From: Fructilactobacillus fructivorans
GTDB taxonomy: Bacteria > Bacillota > Bacilli > Lactobacillales > Lactobacillaceae
Assembly: GCF_001434095.1 (NCBI RefSeq)
Contig: NZ_AZDS01000001.1
Span: forward strand, 248,001-312,000
Direction of reading: 5' to 3'
Length of the DNA stretch: 64,000 bases
The notes beneath the pieces are model-generated. The model made no database searches, was not told where the DNA came from, and saw only the letters and a list, made by a program, of their open reading frames with translations. This document shows, one piece after another, positions 57,016 to 64,000 of the stretch (position 1 is the stretch's first letter; each line of letters opens with the position of its first letter). A program made the translations under genes and the position numbers.

Positions 57016-58054
57016 TAATCTTCATTCCCTTCTTAATTCTTTCTTGCAGATCATCCTTGTGATCCACAATAAATTGATAAGTTGTTTTTGGAACAATGTT
57101 CTTAATTGATGAAATTTGATTATCTTTAATTGCTTGACGAACCGTCCGAGCAGAAATTACTTTGCCATCATTTTGATCACGTTTAATAACTTTAACTTCC
57201 ACCTGTGGCGGCAAAATCTTTTCTAAAATCTGATTATAAATAGCCGTTGTCTTTGAGTTGGGTTCTGTGCCGAGAAAACGAACGTTAATCCCAAGATGCT
57301 TAGCAATCCAATCTTTGAATATTAGAGCATCAATAGTTGTTTGGTACCGTACCTTATCAGCCTGCGCCTTCAAGAAATATGAAGGAAAAGTTGCATAACT
57401 TACCAGGTAATCACCACCAGGAACCACCATTACATTTTTTAAGTCTGAGACTCCTGCCTTAACAAGGTTCAGCCGTTCGCTAGACGTAAATAACGACTTA
57501 TCAGTGCTTACAACAAATACATAAACATTATCACTCGCTTGTGACGCTTGCTCAATCAGATAGCGATGACCGTCAGTAAACGGATTAGCATTCATGACAA
57601 TTCCAGCATTATTTTCAGATTTATTTACCTTAGGCAAACTTTCAAGATAGTCGGTAATACTATAATCGCCGGTTTCTAGAAAGGCAGCATCATCACTTTG
57701 AACTAACTCTTTAAATCCGACGTGTTCAAAACTTTTAGCATACATTGGCTTCGTAAACACAAAAACATGAAATACTCCATGCTGGCCAAGATTCGTCAGA
57801 AGGTTGGAAACAACTTTATTAAAGTAAACGCCATCTTCTGAGTGCTGATGACTGACCCCAATGTATTTCAAGATGTTACCAGAATATGAACCAGTACCCA
57901 CTAATTGGTCCCCGTCAAAAAGCCCAATGGTGTAATCTAACGGATCAATTTCATCACCAGAAAAATTAGCAATTCCAAGTGATTCCAGAAAGGTTTTCCA
58001 CTGTTCAAATTGGTCTGGAACGTCTAAATTAATTTCTCTAGTTACAATATCCAT
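57005..58054 (-). CDS. citC: [Citrate (pro-3S)-lyase] ligase
   Basis: 349 residues. A GNAT-like N-terminal half (about 1-130) precedes an adenylyltransferase half with IVMNANPFTDGHRYLIEQA, a HxGH-type nucleotide site. It acetylates the CitD thiol with ATP and acetate, turning the lyase on. First of the lyase genes, 25 nt after the transporter gene. Confidence 0.95.
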   Translation of the reverse strand: MDIVTREINLDVPDQFEQWKTFLESLGIANFSGDEIDPLDYTIGLFDGDQLVGTGSYSGNILKYIGVSHQHSEDGVYFNKVVSNLLTNLGQHGVFHVFVFTKPMYAKSFEHVGFKELVQSDDAAFLETGDYSITDYLESLPKVNKSENNAGIVMNANPFTDGHRYLIEQASQASDNVYVFVVSTDKSLFTSSERLNLVKAGVSDLKNVMVVPGGDYLVSYATFPSYFLKAQADKVRYQTTIDALIFKDWIAKHLGINVRFLGTEPNSKTTAIYNQILEKILPPQVEVKVIKRDQNDGKVISARTVRQAIKDNQISSIKNIVPKTTYQFIVDHKDDLQERIKKGMKISGN

Positions 58055-58079
58055 TACTTAATATTCTCCTACGTTATTA

Positions 58080-59048
58080 CTAACCCATGATTAACATAAT
58101 AATTGGAATTACGATGATAAAGAGAACTGAGGTAGAAACAACAATGTTTGTCGCAAATTTAACATCACCATGATAAGTTTGAGCCAAAATTGGAAGAACT
58201 GCAAGTGATGGAGTTGCCGCTTGTACAATCAAAGTCTTGGAGAAAGTTGGTACCATTGATACTCCAACTTTAAATCCAACGAAAATGATTGCCGCCATGA
58301 TCAATGGCGAAATAACGAAACGACCAACCAGGGTCAAAATAACATCCTTATCAAAATGCATGTTCTTAAGACCAAATGATCTAAGCATAATACCAATATA
58401 TATTAAAGCTAATGGTGTAACAAGTGCACCTAGGTCAGTTAAAGTCGTCTGAACAAAGTTAACTAATAGATGTTCTTGAAGCCATGGGATGTACAAAAAT
58501 GGAATGGCAACAATAAATCCCCATAATGGAGCTGGAATCAAATGATGCCAATCAAACTTAGCCTTTGAACCATCCTTAGCAGTTGGATCATCGGCAGCAA
58601 TTACCCAAACACCCAGGGTCCAAATGATGATCGTGTTAACAATGTAGTAAACCAGTAAGTAAGGTACTGAGATTTCACCAAACAAGGCAATGTTTAATGG
58701 CATCCCGATGAAAACAGTATTAGCACCATTAATACCAGTCATCATAAGACCTCTTCGGCCCTTTTTAACTCTAAATAACTTAACTTCAATCCATGAAACG
58801 ACGTATCCCAAAAGAATTGCTAAAACAACGTAAATTAATCCCGTTGAGAGATTAGCCAGTTGTTCAGGATGAAAATACTTCAACATGGCCACAAAGATGG
58901 AACATGGTAAAGCTACTTTCATAATAATTTTTGAAATTGAGCCAGAAAATGATTCTTTAAACCATCCAAGTCCTTGTGTGATGTAACCGACGGCAATCAT
59001 AATTACAATCGCTAACACACTTTGAATTGACGTGATAAATATTGCCAT
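58080..59048 (-). CDS. AEC-family transporter (candidate citrate/malate carrier)
   Basis: 322 residues with about ten hydrophobic helices, auxin-efflux-carrier fold (GINGANTVFIGMPLNIALFG, VQAATPSLAVLPILA). In Oenococcus a protein of this family (MaeP) lies in the same place of the citrate operon. It is the only transporter here, so citrate or another C4/C6 acid is the likely substrate, by context only. Located between mae and citC with 11- and 25-nt gaps. Confidence 0.88.
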   Translation of the reverse strand: MAIFITSIQSVLAIVIMIAVGYITQGLGWFKESFSGSISKIIMKVALPCSIFVAMLKYFHPEQLANLSTGLIYVVLAILLGYVVSWIEVKLFRVKKGRRGLMMTGINGANTVFIGMPLNIALFGEISVPYLLVYYIVNTIIIWTLGVWVIAADDPTAKDGSKAKFDWHHLIPAPLWGFIVAIPFLYIPWLQEHLLVNFVQTTLTDLGALVTPLALIYIGIMLRSFGLKNMHFDKDVILTLVGRFVISPLIMAAIIFVGFKVGVSMVPTFSKTLIVQAATPSLAVLPILAQTYHGDVKFATNIVVSTSVLFIIVIPIIMLIMG

Positions 59049-59059
59049 AATTGCACCTC

Positions 59060-60202
59060 TTATCCCTTTTCACTATATTTCATAATGGAATCCGTAACCG
59101 TTTTAACAACGTTTTCATCAAAAACACCAGGAACAATTTTATCCGGAGTAGGATCGGAAATCATGCTGGCTAAAGCGTCGGCAACGACTTCCTCAATTTG
59201 GTATGTAACCTTTTTGATTCCGCTCTTTAAAAGTCCTTTGAATAAGCCTGGGAAAACTAAGATGTTATTAACTTGATTAGGATATTTACTTGATCCAGTA
59301 GCCACAACTTTTGCTCCACCAGCTTTAGCATCTTCAGGAATGATTTCTGGAACTGGATTAGCCAGAGCAAAAATAATTGGATTATTTGCCATTCTCTTAA
59401 CCTGACTGGTGCTTAAAACGTTTGCATCAGATAAGCCGATAAAGACATCTTGTCCGTCAATTACATCATCTAATGTTTGGCCTTCTTTGCCGTTTAAAGC
59501 TTTGGCAAGTCCAGTTTGATAAGAGTTGTAATTTTGACTATCAGGTTTAACTACCCCATCAATATCAACTAGGGTAATGTCTTTAATTCCAACATGCTCA
59601 AGTAATGTAGCAGTTGCAACGCCAGACGCTCCAACACCGTTAATCACGATTTTTAAGTCCTTGAGCTTCTTACCAACAACTTTAGCTGCATTAATTAGAC
59701 CAGCTAATACCACAATTGCAGTTCCTTCCTGATCATCGTGATAGACAGGAATGTCTAAGTTTTTACTCAAAATATCTTCTAGTTCAAAACACTTTGGAGC
59801 AGCGATGTCTTCCAGATGAATTCCAGCAAAAGTATCCTGAATGCTTTTAATATGAGCAGCCATTTTACTTGCATCTTCCTGTTCAATAGCAACGGGAAGC
59901 GCATTGACACTTGCCAAATCTTTGTACAATAATGCTTTGCCTTCCACAACCGGTAAACCAGCAGCAGGTCCAATGTTACCTAAGCCCAGCACTGCTGACC
60001 CATCAGTAACAACAGCAAGCAATTTTCCACTCATTGTGTACTTATCCTTTAAACTAGGATCCTTTTCAATCGCCTTGGAAATCTCAGCAACACCTGGTGT
60101 ATAAGCTTCGCTAAGTTCTTCACGGTTCTTTACGGGAAACTCTGATTCCATCTCGAGCATTCCAGTGTGCTTGGAATGAATGGAATAAATATTATCAGCC
60201 AC
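59060..60202 (-). CDS. mae: NAD-dependent malic enzyme/oxaloacetate decarboxylase
   Basis: 380 residues from a GTG at 60202, with GGAGGGG 6 nt before it. TDGSAVLGLGNIGPAAG and VYHDDQEGTAIVVLAGL are malic enzyme motifs, and VINGVGASGVATATLLE is the NAD-binding loop. In citrate operons of lactic acid bacteria this homologue (CitM) mainly decarboxylates the oxaloacetate released by citrate lyase to pyruvate. First gene of the operon. Confidence 0.93.
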   Translation of the reverse strand: MADNIYSIHSKHTGMLEMESEFPVKNREELSEAYTPGVAEISKAIEKDPSLKDKYTMSGKLLAVVTDGSAVLGLGNIGPAAGLPVVEGKALLYKDLASVNALPVAIEQEDASKMAAHIKSIQDTFAGIHLEDIAAPKCFELEDILSKNLDIPVYHDDQEGTAIVVLAGLINAAKVVGKKLKDLKIVINGVGASGVATATLLEHVGIKDITLVDIDGVVKPDSQNYNSYQTGLAKALNGKEGQTLDDVIDGQDVFIGLSDANVLSTSQVKRMANNPIIFALANPVPEIIPEDAKAGGAKVVATGSSKYPNQVNNILVFPGLFKGLLKSGIKKVTYQIEEVVADALASMISDPTPDKIVPGVFDENVVKTVTDSIMKYSEKG

Positions 60203-60232
60203 GTAAACCCCTCCATTTGTTTTTATTTTCAC

Positions 60233-60295
60233 GTAGATGACGGTGACCGCATCTACTTACATTGTGATTATATTAACTAAAATACGCAAAGTCAA
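60233..60295 (-). promoter_or_regulatory. Promoter and leader hairpin of the citrate operon
   Basis: TTGACT (60295-60290), 17-nt spacer, TATAAT (60272-60267) on the minus strand. The start site lies near CACAATGTAAG, and the leader begins with GTAGATG (60256-60250) pairing with CATCTAC (60239-60233) plus inner G-C pairs. This hairpin may stabilise or regulate the mRNA. Copies of ATTGTG nearby (60262, 60401) could be operator parts. Confidence 0.8.
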
Positions 60296-60327
60296 CCAAT
60301 ATAACGTCCGTTAACAAGCAAAAATAA

Positions 60328-60357
60328 ATAGCGATCTTACCAATGTGAGACCGCTAT
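60328..60357 (-). terminator. Terminator of the alpha/beta hydrolase gene
   Basis: Stem ATAGCGATCTTAC/GTGAGACCGCTAT with one mismatch and one G-U pair; TTTATTTTTG follows on the minus strand. A further CACAATG/CATTGTG inverted repeat (60382-60406) lies closer to the stop. Confidence 0.7.
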
Positions 60358-60411
60358 CAAAAGATTAAATCTAATAATTCACACAATGATATTTATTGCC
60401 ATTGTGATTTC

Positions 60412-61200
60412 TTAAATTTTTTTCACAAAGTTTAGCAAAATTTTGTTGAAAGCTGCTGGTTGTTCAGCCATGATAATATGACCGGCATCATCAACAATTT
60501 GATAATGACCATTTTTAGCCATTGCGGCCGCAACTTTTGCAAAATGATAGTCAAAAAATGGTGACTTTCGTCCAGCAATAATCATTAAGGGAACCGTCAA
60601 ATCATTTAAAACATCACGCCAGTCCTGAAACGCATGATCAACCAGTAACGGATAGTTTAAATCTGCATCATATGGATATTCTTGCTTTAAGGCTTGAATC
60701 TTGTTATACAAATCGTCGTTAATTTTATTATATGTCGATCGTCCAAAGGGTTGTTTTAAAAATTCAGGAAAATTGCTCCAATCCAAGGCTTTAAATCCAT
60801 ATGGCCATGACTGATCCGCAATCATTTTAGGACTCTGGTCAACGTCAACGATGGCTTTGATTCCTTTATCAGTGAATAAGGAAACATACGCAAACATTGT
60901 AGCTGCTCCCATCGAATTGCCTAACAAGATGGGACGTTTCAAATTTAGTGCCTGCTTGATTTCATATAAGTCCATGGCATGACGAGACATCCTCTCATCT
61001 TTACTAGTTCGTTCAGACATGCCCTGATTTCTAGCATCAACATTAACTACTCTAAAACCGTTTTGCACTAACTTTTGTACGGTAAGCGTCCAAATCTCTT
61101 TATAACCCCCAATTCCCGTCAAAATCATTACAGGTTGAGCATCTTTTTCTCCCTCGTCATCATAATCCAGTTCAACATTATCAGAAGTATAGAATTTCAT
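60412..61200 (-). CDS. Alpha/beta-fold hydrolase
   Basis: 262 residues from the ATG at 61200. GNSMG near residue 96 is the nucleophile elbow, the oxyanion loop is ILTGIGGYKE, and DDAGH near the end supplies the catalytic His; the Asp likely lies in the AGRKSPFFD region. Substrate unknown; esterases and lactonases are both possible. It is monocistronic and separated from the citrate operon by its terminator. Confidence 0.87.
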   Translation of the reverse strand: MKFYTSDNVELDYDDEGEKDAQPVMILTGIGGYKEIWTLTVQKLVQNGFRVVNVDARNQGMSERTSKDERMSRHAMDLYEIKQALNLKRPILLGNSMGAATMFAYVSLFTDKGIKAIVDVDQSPKMIADQSWPYGFKALDWSNFPEFLKQPFGRSTYNKINDDLYNKIQALKQEYPYDADLNYPLLVDHAFQDWRDVLNDLTVPLMIIAGRKSPFFDYHFAKVAAAMAKNGHYQIVDDAGHIIMAEQPAAFNKILLNFVKKI

Positions 61201-61316
61201 TATTATCACACCATTTTCTTTAAGATTTACCTTATATACTAGCACTTATGGTGTAAGTACACTGATAACGAATTAAAATTAATTGGGAGTATAATAACTA
61301 AGAAAGAAGGGATAAC

Positions 61317-61574
61317 ATGAAACGAATTACAGTCACATTTCCAGCACCTGGAAAATCAGAAACCAAAACCATTAAAGTGGACCATAACAACCAATACGTC
61401 ATGGAATTAACTACTTTAGAAAATCTAGCTCCTGACGGACATTCACTTGAGATCAAATTTCTTCCCGGTACAAGTGAGGATTTTCCTGAACGTGGAACCA
61501 CGATTTACTTAAATGGATTTGACCAAACGTTTAAATTATCAAATGGAGATATTTTAGTTACAAAAAGTATGTAA
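61317..61574 (+). CDS. Small hypothetical protein
   Basis: 85 residues, AAGAAGG 7 nt before the ATG. No signal or membrane segment; beta-rich (RITVTFPAPGKSE, TKTIKVDHNNQYVMELTTL, TTIYLNGFDQTFKLSNGDILV). I do not recognise the family. Its order of motifs resembles the protein at 18303-18572. It lies alone, converging with nox across a shared terminator. Confidence 0.75.
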   Translation: MKRITVTFPAPGKSETKTIKVDHNNQYVMELTTLENLAPDGHSLEIKFLPGTSEDFPERGTTIYLNGFDQTFKLSNGDILVTKSM

Positions 61575-61576
61575 AA

Positions 61577-61606
61577 AAAGGCCTGTTGACTAGTCAACAG
61601 GCCTTT
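61577..61606. terminator. Bidirectional terminator between small gene and nox
   Basis: AAAGGCCTGTTGAC/GTCAACAGGCCTTT, a perfect 14-bp inverted repeat around TA, with A and T runs. Confidence 0.9.
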
Positions 61607-61612
61607 GTGATT

Positions 61613-62980
61613 TTATTTGTGATCTAGTTTATCTTGAGCTTTTTGAGCTGCAATGTTCATGATGTTCCATGGACGATCAAAACTAGGTTGGAAGAAGAAG
61701 TCAGCATATGCTAAATCATCAACAGTCATGTGTTGTTGAATTGCTAACGAAATAGTATTGATATTAGCTGTTACATCACGTTTTGACATAATTTGAGCAC
61801 CTTCAACTTCACGAGTCTTAGGATCAAAGGTCAACTTGAAGTATACTTCAGCGTTCAACTTATCATCGTGGACAAATGGAGGAACGGCAGTATCAACGAC
61901 AAAGACTGATTCGACGTCAACGCCAGCTTTTTCAGCAGTAACGTCCTTAAAACCAGTTGAAGCAAACTTGTAGTCAAAAACATGCAATCCTGATGAACCA
62001 GAAACTTCAGTAGTCTTTCGTTTCTCATCATTAAGGTTCATGGCAGCTGAACGTCCTTGACGTCTAGCGTTAGTAGCTAAGGCAATGATTTGCTTCTTGC
62101 CAGTAGGTGCGAAGGTAACTTCGGTTGAATCACCAATGGCGAAGATATCAGGCTGATTGGTACGTTGGTATTCATCAGTCTTGATCATACCCTTTTCATT
62201 AAGATCAACTTTTCCTTTAAGCCAATCGGTAGCAGGACGAATTCCAGCTGTTTCAATAATCAAATCAGCATCCCACTGATCGCCATTAGTTGAAATAACT
62301 GATGAAACGTTTTCGTCATCGTCACCAACATATTCTTTAACACTTTGGTTAAGTGCTAATTTAACACCATGTTTCTTAAATTCAGCTTCCAAGATCTTAG
62401 TGAATTCAGGATCCAGATAAGTAGGAAGAATGGATTTACCAGTATCAACTAAAGTAACGTTCTTACCGGCTTTGGCAAACGATTCAGCTGCTTCAATCCC
62501 AATGTATCCACAACCAACAACCGTAACGTTATTGATTCCAGGAGTTACTTCAGCTTCCTTCAACTTGATGGCCCAATCACGTCCACGCATTGCGTAAATG
62601 TTACCTAATTCCTTACCAGGAACTGGAAGTTGGAATGGGTTAGCACCAACACTCAAAATTAATTTGTCGTATTTTTCAGTGCTTTCTTTACCATCATTGA
62701 CGTTTAAAGCAGTTAATGTATGGGCTTCTGGATCAACATCAGTAATTTCAGTGTTAATGTGAACATTTACACCTAGTTTTTCCATTCCCTCTGGAGTTGC
62801 ATAACTTACAGAGTTAACGTTCTTAACAACGTTTTGAAGATATAATTCAATTCCACAAGATAGAAATGATACGAAATCTCCCTTTTCATACCATTCGATG
62901 TCAGCATCAGGGAAATCTTTTAAAACTCCTCTAACAGCTTCGAATCCACCATGTGATGATCCAATTACAGCTACTTTCAT
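61613..62980 (-). CDS. nox: NADH oxidase (water-forming type)
   Basis: 455 residues from the ATG at 62980 behind AAGGAGG. FAD site VAVIGSSHGGFEAVRG at the start, redox-active Cys in FLSCGIELYL near residue 43, NAD site VVGCGYIGIEAAESF and second FAD motif IFAIGDST. It reoxidises NADH with oxygen; the single Cys and homology favour water over peroxide as product. Useful to a heterofermenter for extra acetate and ATP. Confidence 0.93.
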   Translation of the reverse strand: MKVAVIGSSHGGFEAVRGVLKDFPDADIEWYEKGDFVSFLSCGIELYLQNVVKNVNSVSYATPEGMEKLGVNVHINTEITDVDPEAHTLTALNVNDGKESTEKYDKLILSVGANPFQLPVPGKELGNIYAMRGRDWAIKLKEAEVTPGINNVTVVGCGYIGIEAAESFAKAGKNVTLVDTGKSILPTYLDPEFTKILEAEFKKHGVKLALNQSVKEYVGDDDENVSSVISTNGDQWDADLIIETAGIRPATDWLKGKVDLNEKGMIKTDEYQRTNQPDIFAIGDSTEVTFAPTGKKQIIALATNARRQGRSAAMNLNDEKRKTTEVSGSSGLHVFDYKFASTGFKDVTAEKAGVDVESVFVVDTAVPPFVHDDKLNAEVYFKLTFDPKTREVEGAQIMSKRDVTANINTISLAIQQHMTVDDLAYADFFFQPSFDRPWNIMNIAAQKAQDKLDHK

Positions 62981-63155
62981 ATCTGCTTCCTCCTTCAATA
63001 TTTAAAATTGTCGTTCTCTATGAACATTTTTATATTACCACGCAATCACCCTTCCGTACCATAAAATGACCCATATTTAACAAATTATTTGTACACAATT
63101 TTATTGAACCACTTGTAAATTAATTAATTAGTAGTACTTAATTTAAAATAAAAAA

Positions 63156-63184
63156 CGTAGACCAACTAAAACCGTCAGTCTACG
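63156..63184 (-). terminator. Terminator upstream of nox
   Basis: Minus-strand CGTAGACTGAC/GTTGGTCTACG with a 7-nt loop, then TTTTTTATTTT. It ends the transcript of the small HTH gene at 63303. Confidence 0.8.
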
Positions 63185-63215
63185 CTGTGAAATGTTTTGA
63201 AAATTACCACTAAAT

Positions 63216-63264
63216 GTACTAATACTAATCATCAAGACGAAGCAATCATTATTAGTACGATTAG
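63216..63264. repeat. Interleaved inverted repeats GTACTAATA and CTAATC
   Basis: GTACTAATA (63216-63224) and TATTAGTAC (63250-63258) are exact inverses; CTAATC (63225-63230) and GATTAG (63259-63264), directly next to them, are too. The order A-B-A'-B' would form a pseudoknot in RNA or two composite operator sites in DNA. The rest of 62981-63302 holds the nox promoter region and the terminator. Confidence 0.5.
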
Positions 63265-63302
63265 TTTTTAAACCGTTATAACTATATGAACAATTAAGGA
63301 AT

Positions 63303-63515
63303 CTAAGAAACCTTAATATTTAGATACTTAAAAATCTGTTTCCTGATTCTTTGTGACTTAGGACTCATCTCACCATGGATTGCACGGTTCAACTCAACTG
63401 GTGAAACATCAACAATTTTCGACATATCTACTTGGGTTAAATCTTTGTTAATCAAAGCAACTTTGATTTTTTTGAAGACCTTTTGCGCGTTACGCTCTAA
63501 TTCAACGTTAGCCAT
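63303..63515 (-). CDS. Small HTH (XRE-like) DNA-binding protein
   Basis: 70 residues from the ATG at 63515, with AAAGGAGG 7 nt before it. FKKIKVALINKDLTQVDMSKIVDVSPVELNRAIHGEMSPKS has the spacing of a Cro/CI-type helix-turn-helix (LTQVDMSKIVDVSPVELNRAI). The rest is a short basic helix. The target is unknown. It faces away from the other HTH gene at 63796. Confidence 0.8.
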   Translation of the reverse strand: MANVELERNAQKVFKKIKVALINKDLTQVDMSKIVDVSPVELNRAIHGEMSPKSQRIRKQIFKYLNIKVS

Positions 63516-63795
63516 TGTTGACTCCTCCTTTCGCAATTTATTAATTAAGTTATTGACTATGTCTATCCTTTGGAATAAAATGAAATTATACTAAAAACAA
63601 TGGAATGCCATTAAACTATTTTCTTCGAGGGAACTAGTTTAGATGCCTTTGTCATTGAGATTATTATTTTGGATTGACTGATCAATTACTTAACTAAACT
63701 AATTATCAATCATATAAAATAAAATGTCAATGATTTTCTCTATTATTTGAAATAATTTATTGGACCAACCATTTCAGTACAAAGGAGAAACAATT

Positions 63796-64000
63796 TTGAC
63801 AACAATTGAACGAATTAAGCGCCTTGCGAGAATGCGGGGATGGTCACTTCAGTTAGTGGCACAGAAAGCCGGAATCGGGATCAACAATATTTATACATGG
63901 AACAAGAAAACACCGAGCACTAAGAGTTTAGATAAAGTGGCTAAGGTCCTTGGGGTTTCAATTGACTATCTATTGGGGAACACTGATAAACTGAACTATC
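63796..64000 (+). CDS. XRE-family transcriptional regulator, 3' end outside window
   Basis: 68 codons from a TTG at 63796 behind AAAGGAG. It encodes IERIKRLARMRGWSLQLVAQKAGIGINNIYTWNKKTPSTKSLDKVAKVLGVSIDYLLGNTD in parts, a complete HTH_3 domain; the frame runs off the window. Codons such as GCG, CGG, GGG and CTT are more GC-rich than in neighbouring genes, which suggests recent acquisition or a phage-type repressor. The 280 bases before it hold no gene; a possible promoter TTGACT-N17-TAAAAT starts at 63554. Confidence 0.85.
   Translation, partial: MTTIERIKRLARMRGWSLQLVAQKAGIGINNIYTWNKKTPSTKSLDKVAKVLGVSIDYLLGNTDKLNY

Noticed and set aside
63060-63115. Rex (NADH-sensing) operator before nox
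   Set aside because: AAATTATTTGTACACAATTT is palindromic in part but does not fit TTGTGA-N6-TCACAA well enough to call.
1-64000. Insertion sequences, prophage, tRNA or rRNA genes
   Set aside because: No transposase, integrase, terminal inverted repeats or tRNA cloverleaf was recognised; the gene order is that of a stable chromosomal region.

Overview
The window reads as a chromosomal segment of an AT-rich lactic acid bacterium of the Lactobacillaceae. The evidence is the gene order (hrcA-grpE-dnaK-dnaJ-lepA; rpsB-tsf-pyrH-frr-uppS-cdsA-rseP-proS-polC-rimP-nusA-ylxR-ylxQ-infB-rbfA-truB-ribF; prmA-rsmE-rel-dtd), a T-box, the CIRCE operator, Gram-positive SOS boxes, a D-lactate dehydrogenase and a citrate lyase operon with malic enzyme. 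A heterofermentative genus (Fructilactobacillus-like) is my guess from the citrate/malic enzyme/NADH oxidase set; it is not proven.

Layout. 1-3 kb: teichoic acid genes (tagF-like, cut by the window edge, then tagG and tagB). 3-6 kb: YitT protein and aspS, the latter behind a T-box with an Asp (GAC) specifier. 6-8.5 kb: cell wall amidase, fructosamine kinase and a HAD phosphatase. 8.5-13 kb: dtd, rel, rsmE, prmA. 13-17 kb: VOC protein, an SOS-controlled yolD/hypothetical/uvrX operon, and a secreted-protein/EndA-type nuclease pair. 17-19.4 kb: pnuC, a small protein, and about 800 bases without genes that hold a strong candidate structured RNA. 19.4-28.6 kb: acetyltransferase, lepA, heat-shock operon, ribF, truB. 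28.6-46.6 kb: the translation/transcription/replication/envelope super-cluster from rbfA to rpsB. 46.7-51.6 kb: HAD, D-LDH, a tRNA methyltransferase with a GIY-YIG protein, plsC, two small conserved proteins and lexA. 51.6-60.3 kb: mvaS and the citrate operon mae-AEC transporter-citCDEFXG. 60.4-64 kb: hydrolase, small protein, NADH oxidase and two small HTH proteins.

How it fits together. Citrate would enter (AEC carrier is the only candidate here), be cleaved by citrate lyase to acetate and oxaloacetate, and the malic-enzyme homologue would decarboxylate the C4 acid to pyruvate. D-LDH and NADH oxidase then balance NADH. No regulator gene such as citI accompanies the operon.

The most striking observation is that lexA contains an in-frame TGA at codon 180 followed by 31 codons that still encode the normal LexA C-terminus. 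The two SOS boxes in the window (uvrX, lexA) are intact, so the SOS response may be altered in this strain unless the TGA is read through or is a sequence error. Other leads are the roughly 200-nt candidate RNA at 18.7 kb, an inverted-repeat leader before pnuC, a compact hairpin leader before rpsB, an Asn/His-rich N-terminal extension in IF-2, and a family-less protein inserted between frr and uppS.
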